Positions 17,059-26,629 of a DNA stretch of 64,000 bases are shown here, piece after piece. The translations under genes were made by a program, and so were the position numbers. Under the pieces are notes generated by a model. The model searched no databases. It was not told the origin of the DNA and saw only the letters and a list, made by a program, of their open reading frames with translations. Numbering within the stretch: position 1 is the stretch's first letter; each line of letters opens with the position of its first letter. The stretch is taken from the NCBI GenBank assembly GCA_963753165.1, contig CAVWBP010000008.1, forward strand, positions 62,001-126,000, written 5' to 3'. This DNA is from JAKLQR01 sp963753165. Its GTDB lineage: Bacteria > Nitrospirota > Thermodesulfovibrionia > Thermodesulfovibrionales > SM23-35.

Positions 17059-20000
17059 CCAGGTTTATACTCTTTTGCCTGATCCATAAACGCTTCAAGT
17101 TGTATTGCAATAGTAGGCGACTCGGTACCATCATAGGGGATGCTCAAACAGGGAACACCATAGTCCCTGTTCACGCCCCTCAGGAGTGCGGTAACAATCG
17201 TGCCTGGCATACAGCCGAACGGCATAGCATTGATGATGCCGGAGGCTCCCCGTTCAAGGAGGTCAATGCATTTCCCGATACTCAGAATAGTCTCCCCCTC
17301 GAAGGAATCATGTATATACGGGGAAGCCTTTACGAGTATATTTTTTGTGTCCGGCTCCTTCAGTGTTTTCAGAAAGCCCTCAAAATAATGGGCGAACCTG
17401 TGTTCGATCTTCTTCTGGAAATATTTTTTCAAAAGAAAATTAATAATAACAGACTTTTCCTTTTTTAACAACGCCTTTCTTAACCCCATCAGGTTTACAT
17501 AATATATCCACTCCTCCATCGGGGCAAGCCATGCCTCGCCGCCAAGCGCCTCAATCTTCTTCACAAGGTTCTCGTTGGAGAATTTGTGGGACCGCACAAA
17601 AATTTCACCGATAATGCCGACGAGCGGTTTCCTCTCCCCGGACGCCGGCAGATTTTCGAAGTCCCTTCTGATCGCGCTTAATATCGTCTCAATATTCGTC
17701 CCGTTGCTTTTCAATGAACGATAAAGTTTTCCCCGGTGTTCTTCATACAGGGCTTCTGCGGACCCCTTCATGTTTTCGTACGGGCGGGTTTCATGGAGAG
17801 ACTTGTTCAGGAGTTCGAATGCGACAATGCCTTTCCATGCATGCATGGTGAAGTTTTTCCCGATGATTCCGAGGTCCCGGTAAAACGTCGTATCCTGGGT
17901 CGGTGAAAAGATAGGGACGTCATGATATCCGAGACTGTCAAGAACCATTCTGTGGAACACATTATATTGTCCGAAACGGCAGGGACCTGTGCCGGAAGGC
18001 ATGAAAAAAGCGCTCTTCTCAGGCTGAAACCCGGGCTCCATGGTTTTTTTCACCATATCTCCGGTTGTCACCGTGCATGGATAGCATTCTTTCCCCGATA
18101 CATATTTTTTTCCGATATCCGTAGTCTTTTTGTCGGACTCGGGAAGCACCTCGGCGTCGACCCCGCAGGCATTGAATGCGGCGGCAAGGGCGAACGCATG
18201 GTCAGCCATGTGAGGGATAAAGACAATGCGGGGTGAAGTGCCTATGACAGGCGGTGAAGAACGGGAAACGGGAGACGAAGGGAGAGGGAGAGTTGCTGGG
18301 GGCAGAAATTTCCCCTCTATACTCTTCTGGTTCGTGATGCTGTCAAGAAACGCCTCACACCGGGTTATGGCTCCTGCGTCAGCGCTGTGTTCATCGATCT
18401 CGATCTGAAGAAACGGTTTCCCCCCCATGTCTTTCTTGAAGAATTTCAGGATAAAGGAATCCGGACCGCAGAGAAAATTGCCGATGTAGAGCGCATGGAG
18501 ATGGGGATTGTCTCTCACAAATCTGGCGGCCTTTAATATCCTCTGTCCCGACCTCCAGTACATATTCGGCCATTCATTCTGTATTGAATACTGTTCGAAG
18601 GGGAGGAAATCAAAGGGAATTGAGAGAACCCCGAGTTCTGCCAGCTTTTTGGGTATCTCGAGGTTGACCCCGCTGTCAAAAGAATTATAAGCCCTTCCAA
18701 TTATCACAATAGCATTGTCCTGTATGGTCGCGAGAATTTCTTCTCCTTTCTGCTTGATCGAACGGGTGAAAGCATCCTGTGCTTCCTGGGCCAGGGCTAT
18801 TGCCTTCAGAATATGTGACTTCCGGATCCTGTATCCCCTGAAGGTCCGTTTCAGTTCATCAGCGAGAAACTGTCTGCCCCGCTGCAGATTCACCACTGGT
18901 GAGAGCATTTTGACGCCGTGAAACGCAACTTTCGAAACATAAGGGATCGTCTGGGTATGAGGGCATGCAACCCCCCTGTAGTGACCGTCTTCGGGCTTGT
19001 TCAGATTAATAAAGCTTGGAAGGAAGATGACATCTACCTCCTTGTCAATGAGATATTTTATATGCCCGTGGGTGACCTTGACAGGGAAACATGCCTCTGC
19101 AAGCACCAGTTCGAGGCCGAGGCTCACAATCTGCCGGTTTGTCTTCGGCGAAACTTCCACATCGAAGCCAAGCTCCCACAGAAGTGTTGACCAGAAGGGA
19201 AGATAATCCTGGAAATAAAATACATAGGGGATCCCGATTCTCCCCCGCCTGCCTCCCCCTTTGCCGGGAGGAGAATGGGAAGATGCAGGAGTTTGGGCGC
19301 CATTGATCAGTGAGGACCGTTTCAGGTGTTCATTCCAGAGCATCTCTTCCCTGAACGCGAAGAGATCGGGGATACCGGTGTTCTTTTTCTTCCTTATATC
19401 GTATTTTTCACATCTCCCGCCGAAGAAAAGATACCCTTTCTCTCCTGAAATTTTTACCCTGTTGATTTCACAGACATTCGGACACCCTTTACATTCAAAA
19501 GACGAGATTTCATAGGGTATTTTCGATAGTTCGAATCCTTTGAACGTTGATGCAGTGTTCTGATTTTCCGGATGCCCGGCGTGCATGTGCCTCATGGCGA
19601 TCAGCGCCATGCCGATCGCACCGGTTACATCGTGATGGGGAGGCACGGTGATCTTTTTCCCAAGGTATTTCCGGAATGCGGCAACCACCGCCTTATTGAA
19701 CGCCACTCCGCCCTGAAAGAAAATGTTTTCCCCGATCTTTTTCCCTGCGACAACCCTGTTGATATAATTCTGTACAATCGAATATGAGAGCCCCGCGAGG
19801 AGATCGTTCCTGTCTGTGCCCTTCTGAAGGTTCGCCATCAGGGAATTTTCCATAAAAACTGTACACCGTTCACCGAGTCTGCAGGGGTTCCTTGCAGAGA
19901 GTGCAGCGTGTTCGAACTCTTCCCTGATAGAGATATCCAATTTTTCCGCCTGTTCTTCCAGAAAAGAACCTGTCCCCGCAGCACACGCTTTATTCATCTC

Positions 20001-21353
20001 AAAATCGACGATTATGCCGTTTTGAAGGGAAATGAATTTTGAGTCCTGGCCCCCGATTTCGAATATTGTGTCGACATTTTCGTCAATAAACGCAGCTGCA
20101 GTTGCCTGTGCAGTAATCTCGTTCTTGACAATATCCGCACCGACATAATCGGCGATCATGTATCTGCCCGACCCGGTTGTCCCGACTCTCATAATCCGGA
20201 CAGCATCGCCGATTTCTTCACCGATCTCCGATAACCCCTGGTTTACGGCCTCAATCGGTCTGCCTGCTGTCATAAGGTACCGTTTGGCCAGGAGATTGCC
20301 CTTTTCATCAAGAACGGCAAGATTTGTGCTGATGGAACCGATATCGATGCCGAGATACGCCTTAGTTTTCCCGGTGGATGAAGGATGAAAGATGAAGGAT
20401 GACGACTCATTGCTTTCGATTGCATCACTCACAATTCCTCTCTCATCCTTTAAAGGAGGGTATCCTTCCTCAAATGCCTTCTCTGCCTGAAGGAATTCTT
20501 CAAGCTTCGCCAGGTCAAATTCTGCGAGAATACCTCCGTCCCTGTTTTTCAGTACAGCGCCGATCGCACCCATAAGGGCAAAATCATCAGGAATGAACAG
20601 CTCTCCGAGACCAAGAATTTCCCTGAACGCCCTGCCCATACCTTTATTTGCCGCTACACCCCCCTGAAATGATACGGGCGGGATAAGAGTTCTTCCTCTT
20701 GAAATACACCCTTTAAAGTTCCGGGCAACCGCAAAACATAATCCTGCCACAATATCTTCAAGGGGTGTTGCAATCTGCTGCAGATGGATCATATCGGACT
20801 TCGCAAAGACACTGCACCGGCCGGCAATCCGCGGAGGGTTTTTCGATCTGAGCGCAATTTCGCTGAATTCTTCGATAGTCAATCTGAGTCGCTCTGCCTG
20901 CTGGTCCAGGAATGAGCCGGTTCCTGCTGCGCATACGGAATTCATGGAAAAGTCTCTGATCGAGCGGCTGTCTTCACTGAGCAGGATAAGTTTTGAATCT
21001 TCTCCCCCCATTTCAATAATTGTTTTGATACGGGGGAAAAGGGTTTGTGTTGCATATGCCTGGGCAACGATTTCGTTTACCGGGGTTATTCCGAGAATGG
21101 AGCCGATCAAACGGCCTGCGGACCCGGTAACAGAAAGCGCCCATCGGGGCGTTCCCTCCCGGTTTTTTCCCTTCGTCTGCATGGCAGGAGGCGCTGCAAT
21201 CCTGTCGTCGGTTATTTTCTCCAGCAGAGCGAGCGCAACGGAAAGAGGATGCCCTTTATGTCTTTCGTAATGACTGTAAAGCCTGGTTCCATGTTCATCG
21301 AGTACCACAAACTTTACACTCACAGAACCTGCGTCAAGACCGATGAACTTCAT
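17040..21353 (-). CDS. fused acyl-CoA dehydratase activase (two BcrAD/BadFG ATPase domains plus DUF2229)
   Basis: A 1437-residue protein of the 2-hydroxyacyl-CoA dehydratase activator class, which uses ATP and an Fe-S cluster to drive an electron to a low potential. Two ASKHA ATPase domains occur in tandem: the first starts FIGLDAGSVSVKF with GGEDSKLI and NSVCAAGTGSFLDQQ; the second starts YLGIDIGSISTNL near residue 335 with GGQDSKFI and NKACAAGTGSFLEEQ. The CAAGTGSF cysteines are the usual cluster ligands. DUF2229 follows (FKGCPNVCEI-type Cys-rich part, then IGIPYVFYFQDYLPFW), and a dehydratase-like C-terminus. No dehydratase alpha/beta genes are adjacent. Low-complexity inserts occur at three linkers. 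Activating partner unknown. Confidence 0.9.
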   Translation of the reverse strand: MKFIGLDAGSVSVKFVVLDEHGTRLYSHYERHKGHPLSVALALLEKITDDRIAAPPAMQTKGKNREGTPRWALSVTGSAGRLIGSILGITPVNEIVAQAYATQTLFPRIKTIIEMGGEDSKLILLSEDSRSIRDFSMNSVCAAGTGSFLDQQAERLRLTIEEFSEIALRSKNPPRIAGRCSVFAKSDMIHLQQIATPLEDIVAGLCFAVARNFKGCISRGRTLIPPVSFQGGVAANKGMGRAFREILGLGELFIPDDFALMGAIGAVLKNRDGGILAEFDLAKLEEFLQAEKAFEEGYPPLKDERGIVSDAIESNESSSFIFHPSSTGKTKAYLGIDIGSISTNLAVLDEKGNLLAKRYLMTAGRPIEAVNQGLSEIGEEIGDAVRIMRVGTTGSGRYMIADYVGADIVKNEITAQATAAAFIDENVDTIFEIGGQDSKFISLQNGIIVDFEMNKACAAGTGSFLEEQAEKLDISIREEFEHAALSARNPCRLGERCTVFMENSLMANLQKGTDRNDLLAGLSYSIVQNYINRVVAGKKIGENIFFQGGVAFNKAVVAAFRKYLGKKITVPPHHDVTGAIGMALIAMRHMHAGHPENQNTASTFKGFELSKIPYEISSFECKGCPNVCEINRVKISGEKGYLFFGGRCEKYDIRKKKNTGIPDLFAFREEMLWNEHLKRSSLINGAQTPASSHSPPGKGGGRRGRIGIPYVFYFQDYLPFWSTLLWELGFDVEVSPKTNRQIVSLGLELVLAEACFPVKVTHGHIKYLIDKEVDVIFLPSFINLNKPEDGHYRGVACPHTQTIPYVSKVAFHGVKMLSPVVNLQRGRQFLADELKRTFRGYRIRKSHILKAIALAQEAQDAFTRSIKQKGEEILATIQDNAIVIIGRAYNSFDSGVNLEIPKKLAELGVLSIPFDFLPFEQYSIQNEWPNMYWRSGQRILKAARFVRDNPHLHALYIGNFLCGPDSFILKFFKKDMGGKPFLQIEIDEHSADAGAITRCEAFLDSITNQKSIEGKFLPPATLPLPSSPVSRSSPPVIGTSPRIVFIPHMADHAFALAAAFNACGVDAEVLPESDKKTTDIGKKYVSGKECYPCTVTTGDMVKKTMEPGFQPEKSAFFMPSGTGPCRFGQYNVFHRMVLDSLGYHDVPIFSPTQDTTFYRDLGIIGKNFTMHAWKGIVAFELLNKSLHETRPYENMKGSAEALYEEHRGKLYRSLKSNGTNIETILSAIRRDFENLPASGERKPLVGIIGEIFVRSHKFSNENLVKKIEALGGEAWLAPMEEWIYYVNLMGLRKALLKKEKSVIINFLLKKYFQKKIEHRFAHYFEGFLKTLKEPDTKNILVKASPYIHDSFEGETILSIGKCIDLLERGASGIINAMPFGCMPGTIVTALLRGVNRDYGVPCLSIPYDGTESPTIAIQLEAFMDQAKEYKPGLRVKS
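19237..19292. repeat. C/G-rich palindromic insert within the activase gene
   Basis: TCTCCCCCGCCTGCCTCCCC on one side and CCGGGAGGAGAATGGGA on the other form a partial hairpin. In the activase frame it encodes HSPPGKGGGRRGRIG, resembling the PPLAKGG peptide of the holB insert. It falls just before IGIPYVFYF, between two domains, where extra sequence is tolerated. Confidence 0.55.
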
Positions 21354-21528
21354 CGTTTCTCCGATTTCTTACAGATTATACCACAGAACGCATATCGCCG
21401 AAGACATTCTCATCCTGATCCGGGCCAGGGGGAAAAAATGAACCTCTTTCACCGGGCACTAAGAAAAGTGGGTTTGGAGTGGCTAACTTTTCGGGTACTC
21501 TGTATAATAGGAAAGCGGTTTTCTACTT

Positions 21529-22320
21529 ATGACCAGGATTCTGAATACAGTCGGTGAACTCACCCTCTATTATGTCAACCAGGCAGGAAGGATGGGTATC
21601 TTCCTGGCATTTGTGGTCTACAATATCATCAAATTGCCTTACTATAAGATAACCCACGTAATCAAACAGATATATATCATCGGAACCTTGTCGGTATTCG
21701 TTATCATTTTTACCGGAGCCTTTACCGGCATGGTCCTTGCGCTGCAGGGATACAACACGCTGAGCAAATTCGGTTCGGAAGGTCTTATCGGGTCCGTCGT
21801 TGCTTTAAGTCTGATCCGCGAACTCGGGCCGGTTCTGGCCGCGCTTATGGTTACCGGCAGGGCAGGTTCAGCCATCTGTGCGGAAATAGGAATCATGAGG
21901 ATTTCAGAGCAGATCGATGCACTGGAGTGCATGGCGATAGACCCCCACAAATATATCATGGCGCCCAAATTCATTGCAACGTTGGTATCGGTACCCCTCC
22001 TTACCGCTGTTTTTAATGTGGTCGGCATCTTCGGCGGATATCTTGTTGGCGTAAAACTTATGGGAGCAAACGAAGGGGCGTTCTTTACGAGTATGTATCG
22101 TGACGTTGAATTCGCCGATATCTCTATGGGGTTCATCAAGTCGGTTTGTTTCGGTCTCCTGATCGTCTGGATCTGTGCCGCGAAAGGATACTATGTGCAT
22201 ATGGAACGTTCAGGCGGTTTCGGAGCAGAAGGGGTCAGCAGGGTGACGACAAGCGCTGTTGTGCTGTCGTCTGTTTCTATACTGGTACTTGATTATATTA
22301 TCACCTCTTTACTCATATGA
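21529..22320 (+). CDS. mlaE: Mla permease subunit MlaE
   Basis: Inner-membrane permease of the Mla phospholipid transporter. The 263-residue protein has about five to six hydrophobic segments and the family core GSEGLIGSVVALSLIRELGP plus MVTGRAGSAICAEIG. Its ATG overlaps nothing upstream; TATAAT at 21503-21508 lies 20 bases before the start and is a candidate -10, with no good -35. The gene is divergent from the activase and overlaps mlaF by ATGA. It starts the block mlaE-mlaF-mlaD. Confidence 0.95.
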   Translation: MTRILNTVGELTLYYVNQAGRMGIFLAFVVYNIIKLPYYKITHVIKQIYIIGTLSVFVIIFTGAFTGMVLALQGYNTLSKFGSEGLIGSVVALSLIRELGPVLAALMVTGRAGSAICAEIGIMRISEQIDALECMAIDPHKYIMAPKFIATLVSVPLLTAVFNVVGIFGGYLVGVKLMGANEGAFFTSMYRDVEFADISMGFIKSVCFGLLIVWICAAKGYYVHMERSGGFGAEGVSRVTTSAVVLSSVSILVLDYIITSLLI

Positions 22321-23090
22321 ACGCGCAGCCGATGATTCAAATGATAGACGTGAGGAAAAGCTTCGGGGCACAGGAGGTGCTCAAGGGGATCAATCTGTCC
22401 ATCTTTGAGGGGAAGACGACCGTTATTGTCGGGGAGAGCGGACAGGGGAAAAGTCTTATCATCAAACACATTCTCGGCCTCATGAAACCGACCAGCGGCA
22501 AAGTCCTGGTGGAAGGGAAAGACATCAATATAATAAGCAGGAAAAAATTGAAGGAGATACGGGCGGATTTTGGTGTTCTTTTCCAGCATGCTGCGTTGTT
22601 TGATTCAATGACGGTATTTGAAAATATCGCGCTGCCCCTCAGAGAACGCACGAAGGCTTCTGAAGAGGAGATCAGGAACAAAGTTGCCGAAATGCTTGCC
22701 CTGATGGACCTTGAGGGGAGCGGGGAGAAATATCCCGCGCAGATCAGCGGCGGTATGAGAAAGAGGGTCGGCCTTGCCCGTGCCCTTGTCCTGAACCCCA
22801 AAATCGTCTTCTTCGACGAGCCTACCACAGGACTTGATATCGCAAAGAGCAATGAAATATACCGTGTATTTTTCAGAACCCAGACCAAACTGGGATATAC
22901 ATCAGTGATAGTGAGCCATGATGTGCCGAAGATCTTCAAGCTCGCTGACTATGTCGCGCTTCTCTATAACGGGGTCATTCAGGACTGCATTTCCCCTGAA
23001 GACTTCCAAACATCCGAAAACCCCGTAATCAGGGAATTCGTTGAAAAAACTATGGGACACATCTATGAAAGTGAACGAATGGAGGGATGA
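22317..23090 (+). CDS. mlaF: Mla transporter ATP-binding protein MlaF
   Basis: ABC ATPase driving MlaE. The 257-residue protein has Walker A GESGQGKSLI, signature ISGGMRKRVGLARAL and Walker B IVFFDEPTTGLD, followed by the switch VSHD. The Gln in GQGKS and the GGMRKR signature are usual for this subfamily. It overlaps mlaE and is followed three bases later by mlaD. Confidence 0.96.
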   Translation: MNAQPMIQMIDVRKSFGAQEVLKGINLSIFEGKTTVIVGESGQGKSLIIKHILGLMKPTSGKVLVEGKDINIISRKKLKEIRADFGVLFQHAALFDSMTVFENIALPLRERTKASEEEIRNKVAEMLALMDLEGSGEKYPAQISGGMRKRVGLARALVLNPKIVFFDEPTTGLDIAKSNEIYRVFFRTQTKLGYTSVIVSHDVPKIFKLADYVALLYNGVIQDCISPEDFQTSENPVIREFVEKTMGHIYESERMEG

Positions 23091-23093
23091 TCA

Positions 23094-23534
23094 GTGAAGA
23101 AATTTAGCGTTGAAACATTGGTGGGCCTTTTCATGATTATCGGATTCCTCTGCCTTGCCTATCTTGCCGTGAAGCTCGGTGATGTGGAATTGCTCGGGAC
23201 AAAGGAGTATAAGGTCAATGCCCGTTTCGGAAACATTTCCGGTCTCAAGGAAGGATCGGAGGTAGAGATTGCAGGGGTCAAAGTAGGCAAAGTTTCAAAG
23301 ATATACCTCGAAAATTATCAGGCTGTGGTGGAACTGCTCGTCAACCCCTCGATCAAAATACAGGACGATTCGATCGCCAGCATCAGGACACAGGGGATCA
23401 TAGGGGATAAATATATCAAGATTTCACCGGGCGGTTCAGAAGAATATATAAAGCCCGATGGCGCACTCACCGAGACTGAATCAGCGGTTGATATCGAAGA
23501 GCTTATCAGTAAATATATTTTTGACAAACAATAA
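23094..23534 (+). CDS. mlaD: Mla substrate-binding protein MlaD (MCE domain)
   Basis: Anchored periplasmic MCE protein that forms a lipid-conducting ring on MlaE. The 146-residue product has an N-terminal transmembrane helix (VGLFMIIGFLCLAYLAVKLG) and an MCE core with GLKEGSEVEIAGVKVGKV and GIIGDKYIKISPGG. The start is GTG 23094, three bases after mlaF. Length is normal for short MlaD. The gene runs convergently toward mlaA. Confidence 0.95.
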   Translation: MKKFSVETLVGLFMIIGFLCLAYLAVKLGDVELLGTKEYKVNARFGNISGLKEGSEVEIAGVKVGKVSKIYLENYQAVVELLVNPSIKIQDDSIASIRTQGIIGDKYIKISPGGSEEYIKPDGALTETESAVDIEELISKYIFDKQ

Positions 23535-23560
23535 GCTGCCTCTTTTCCGCCGGGGATTTT

Positions 23561-24388
23561 CTATTCGTCCACCTTTTTCTGCCGGTACTGGATATATGCG
23601 TTCCGGATAGAAACATAAGGATCGATCGCGGCCTTCTTGAGGTCCTCATAGTCCCCGATGCGCAATGAAGTTTCATTCACTTCATCGTATGTCCTGATTC
23701 CCAATGAAGCCTCCACCGGATTCACATAACTGACAGGATCGAGAAAATAGTCTCCTGCCCACCCGACCGTATCCCGGAGCGAAGAGGGGCCGATAAAAGG
23801 CCAGACGATATAAAAGCCGTGGCCGATACCGTAACTTCCCAGCGCCTGGCCGACGTCTTCATCACTGCGGACTATATTAAAATCAGCCTTTGCCGCGTCA
23901 GCAAGGCCGAGCACGCCTGCGGTGGAATTATATACAAAGCGGACCAGCTCGTTCCCCGCATCCTTTACCCTCAGTTGCAGGAGGCAGCCCACAAAGCGGA
24001 CCGGCGTCGTAAGATTTGAGAAAAAATTGCGCGTAACAATTCTTATGTCTTCCGGCATAACAGAGGAATACCCTTTTGCAACAGGTTTAAGTATCCAGAA
24101 ATAGAGCTTGTCGTTGAAATGGTACATGGCCTTGTTCCAGGGATAAATCGGGTCTGCAATCGTTATCACGTTCCCCTCGTCTTCGGTGAATTCAGTCTCA
24201 GCCTCTGTCCCGGATGTCTCCCCGGCGGCCGTTGTTTCCGGCTGCGGCTGCTGAGCCGTTTCCGGAATGTCAGTGCTCACCTGAGCAGGCGGCCCGGAAA
24301 CCGGCGAAGAGGAATCTGCGTACAGAGACGGCACAAGGATAGCCATACATGCAATAAGGGCCAGCAGATATATTCCTGTCTGTTTCAT
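23561..24388 (-). CDS. mlaA: MlaA (VacJ) outer-membrane lipid transport protein
   Basis: The outer-membrane member of Mla that removes misplaced phospholipid. The 275-residue protein has a signal peptide, a Pro/Thr/Glu-rich linker, then the VacJ domain: PWNKAMYHFNDKLYFWILKP, NFFSNLTTPVRFVGCLLQ, GVLGLADAAKADF and YGIGHGFYIVWPFIGPSSLR. I see no typical lipobox cysteine: the signal ends LVPSLYADSSS, so it may not be a lipoprotein. AGGAGGG precedes ATG 24388. It lies after mlaC on the minus strand and converges on mlaD with a 26-bp gap. Confidence 0.93.
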   Translation of the reverse strand: MKQTGIYLLALIACMAILVPSLYADSSSPVSGPPAQVSTDIPETAQQPQPETTAAGETSGTEAETEFTEDEGNVITIADPIYPWNKAMYHFNDKLYFWILKPVAKGYSSVMPEDIRIVTRNFFSNLTTPVRFVGCLLQLRVKDAGNELVRFVYNSTAGVLGLADAAKADFNIVRSDEDVGQALGSYGIGHGFYIVWPFIGPSSLRDTVGWAGDYFLDPVSYVNPVEASLGIRTYDEVNETSLRIGDYEDLKKAAIDPYVSIRNAYIQYRQKKVDE

Positions 24389-24432
24389 AAAGTTCTCTCC
24401 CTCCTCTTTTCTCTTGTTCTCCAGGGTCTCAC

Positions 24433-25026
24433 TTATGCTTTGCCGACTTTTTTCCGCAGCGTATCGAGCAATGCATCGGGTGTTTTATTCATGAGAATTT
24501 CCTTGAACTGGGACCGGTAGTTGCTGATAAGGCTTACCCCCTCGATCACGACGTCATAAACCCGCCAGGTGTCCCCCCTGGAGATGACCCTGTAGGAAAT
24601 CGGGATGTCCGCCTTTTTTGTGATGATTGTCGTCTGGACTTCGGTTGTTTTTTCTGTCAGAGTATTCTCTTTGTTAAATAACACCTTCTCGTCCGTATAC
24701 GAAGTAATCTTGTCTACATATGCGTCCTCGAGAATGGACCTGTACAGTTCAATGAAATCTTTCTGCTGGCCGGCGTTGAACTTATTCCAGTTCGGACCCA
24801 GGGTCCTCCGGGAAAGCTCGGTGTAATCGAACATCTTTTCGGAAATCGCACGGATTTTGTCTTTTTTTGTTTTCTTGCCGGATTCACCCTTTAATGCAGG
24901 GTCACGCAACACATCGAGTATGCTGTTGACATGCCCCTTTACCGTATCAAGCGGTATGCCTGCATCGGCGGAAAGGGGAAACACGAGAAGAAAAAGCAGA
25001 AACAGTACAGTCAAACGTTTTATCAT
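24433..25026 (-). CDS. mlaC: Mla periplasmic carrier MlaC
   Basis: Periplasmic shuttle that moves phospholipid between MlaA and MlaD. The 197-residue protein has a clear signal peptide (LTVLFLLFLLVFPLSADA) and the MlaC pattern ELSRRTLGPNWNKFNAGQ, EFIELYRSILEDAYV-like helix (read DFIELYRSILEDAYV) and GDTWRVYDVVIEGVSLISNY. AGGAGGT precedes the ATG. It starts the minus-strand mlaC-mlaA pair. Confidence 0.94.
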   Translation of the reverse strand: MIKRLTVLFLLFLLVFPLSADAGIPLDTVKGHVNSILDVLRDPALKGESGKKTKKDKIRAISEKMFDYTELSRRTLGPNWNKFNAGQQKDFIELYRSILEDAYVDKITSYTDEKVLFNKENTLTEKTTEVQTTIITKKADIPISYRVISRGDTWRVYDVVIEGVSLISNYRSQFKEILMNKTPDALLDTLRKKVGKA

Positions 25027-25480
25027 GGATTACCTCCTGAAAATTTAGTTCGGGTCACTTTTTTCGATTCCATTTGACACATAACTATCGCATATTTCAG
25101 CGAATTTGGCAATATCATTCGGGCAGATTCTCTCAAAGGAAAGAGGCCTTTTCTTATTACGAATGGCGCTTGTGTTTTAATCTTGTGAGTTCATAGAAAT
25201 ACACCTGCTGTAAAAGTTTTGCCGCCCTGGTAGGTTTTTCCTGAACAATAGTTTTCTGGAAAATATAGCCTCACGCAATGTTATAGATGAAAAACCGCGA
25301 AATTATTATTGCCTGATCAAGGAATAATTAAGTCAATAATTGTATCGCATGCGACATAATAATGAATTGCGAATTAATTTTCTTATTTTTCAACGGGTTG
25401 AAACAAACAAAAGAAAAAGAAGAAAATAGGGTCAGGTCTTGATAATTGCAAAATAAAGATGTATATGGTACGCTATCTTT
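25027..25480. other. 454-bp intergenic region, AT-rich
   Basis: No coding frame is supported. It contains the mlaC ribosome site, a perfect 10-bp palindrome TCGCATGCGA at 25345-25354 within an AT-rich stretch, and the left inverted repeat of the transposase element at 25429. The sharp drop in GC toward the element suggests acquired DNA. Confidence 0.5.
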
Positions 25481-26359
25481 ATGGCAAGACCTTTACGGAT
25501 AGAATACGACGGAGCGTTGTACCACATAACATCACGGGGCAATGAGCGGAAACCAATCTTTCGTGATGAAGAAGACCGAAGTGTTTTCCTTGACACCCTG
25601 ACCTTAGTCAATAAGAAGTATAACTGGCTATGTCATGCATACTGTCTTATGAATAACCACTACCACCTGATCGTCGAGACACCTGAAGGGAACCTATCAA
25701 CGGGGATGAGACAGCTAAATGGAGTATATACCCAGCAGTTCAACCGGCGGCATCACAGGGTGGGCCATATATTTCAGGGAAGATACAAGGCCATTTTGAT
25801 ACAGAAAGAAAGCTATCTTCTTGAAGTAAGCAGATATGTGGTACTGAACCCTGTAAGGGCGAAAACGGTGAAGAAGCCTGAGGAGTGGAAGTGGAGCAGT
25901 TATCGGGGGACTGCGGGAGATGAGAAACCTCATTCCTGTTTAACTGTGGACTGGATATTAGGACAATTTGGGGTAAAGAGGAGGCAGGCTGAGAAGAAAT
26001 ACAAGGAGTTTGTTGAGGCGGGTGTTTCTGAGAGAGGGATATGGAATGAGGTCAAAGGGCAGAGTGTCCTTGGAGAGGAAGCTTTCGTAGAAAAACTGAT
26101 TGGGTATGTAAAAGGACATCAGGATATCAAGGAGATACCGAAACCCATGCGGTATATTGGCAGGCCAACACTAAGAGAAGTTCTGAAGGGAATAGATATA
26201 AAAGACAAACATCAAAGCTCACCAAAGATAATCAAAGCTGTGATTGAATATGGATATAGCCAGAAAGAAGTTGCTGAGTATCTTGGCATACACTACTCAA
26301 CAATCAGCAGAATAGTGAGCAAGGGGATAAAGGCAATTGCAAGAAACAAGACCTGACCC
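25429..26359 (+). mobile_element. RAYT element with 13-bp terminal inverted repeats
   Basis: GGGTCAGGTCTTG at 25429-25441 is the exact reverse complement of CAAGACCTGACCC at 26347-26359, and these bracket the transposase gene. The right repeat overlaps the last codons and stop of the gene. This matches REP-associated tyrosine transposase units known to carry such GGTCAGGTCTTG ends. Confidence 0.85.
25481..26356 (+). CDS. REP-associated tyrosine transposase (TnpA-REP, Y1/HUH family)
   Basis: A 291-residue single-strand transposase. It starts ARPLRIEYDGALYHITSRGN, has the HUH motif in LMNNHYHLIVETP near residue 65, GHIFQGRYKAIL and the catalytic-tyrosine region ESYLLEVSRYVVLNPVRA (about residues 110-127). 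A C-terminal helix-turn-helix, YGYSQKEVAEYLGIHYSTIS, is an extension common in this class. The frame is intact and the inverted repeats are perfect, so it may be active or recently so. Confidence 0.93.
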   Translation: MARPLRIEYDGALYHITSRGNERKPIFRDEEDRSVFLDTLTLVNKKYNWLCHAYCLMNNHYHLIVETPEGNLSTGMRQLNGVYTQQFNRRHHRVGHIFQGRYKAILIQKESYLLEVSRYVVLNPVRAKTVKKPEEWKWSSYRGTAGDEKPHSCLTVDWILGQFGVKRRQAEKKYKEFVEAGVSERGIWNEVKGQSVLGEEAFVEKLIGYVKGHQDIKEIPKPMRYIGRPTLREVLKGIDIKDKHQSSPKIIKAVIEYGYSQKEVAEYLGIHYSTISRIVSKGIKAIARNKT

Positions 26360-26629
26360 CACTTATCTTGATCCACTTATCTCACACTTATCATGGCAAT
26401 ATGTGAAACAACCGGAAGACTTGGTCTGGTCGTCAGCTAATCCGGAGAGCGATATTCTTGTTGAATTAGTGGTGGTATGACATACAAAATATTCAGGTTC
26501 AAGTTACAAACTTGAACCCGCAGAGAAGATTAATAATAAAGAGATATAACATTAAGAAACGATTTTAATGAACGAATATAGTAAAATGAATTTATGAATC
26601 TCAGGTCGAGAAAATATTCAGGGTGAATA

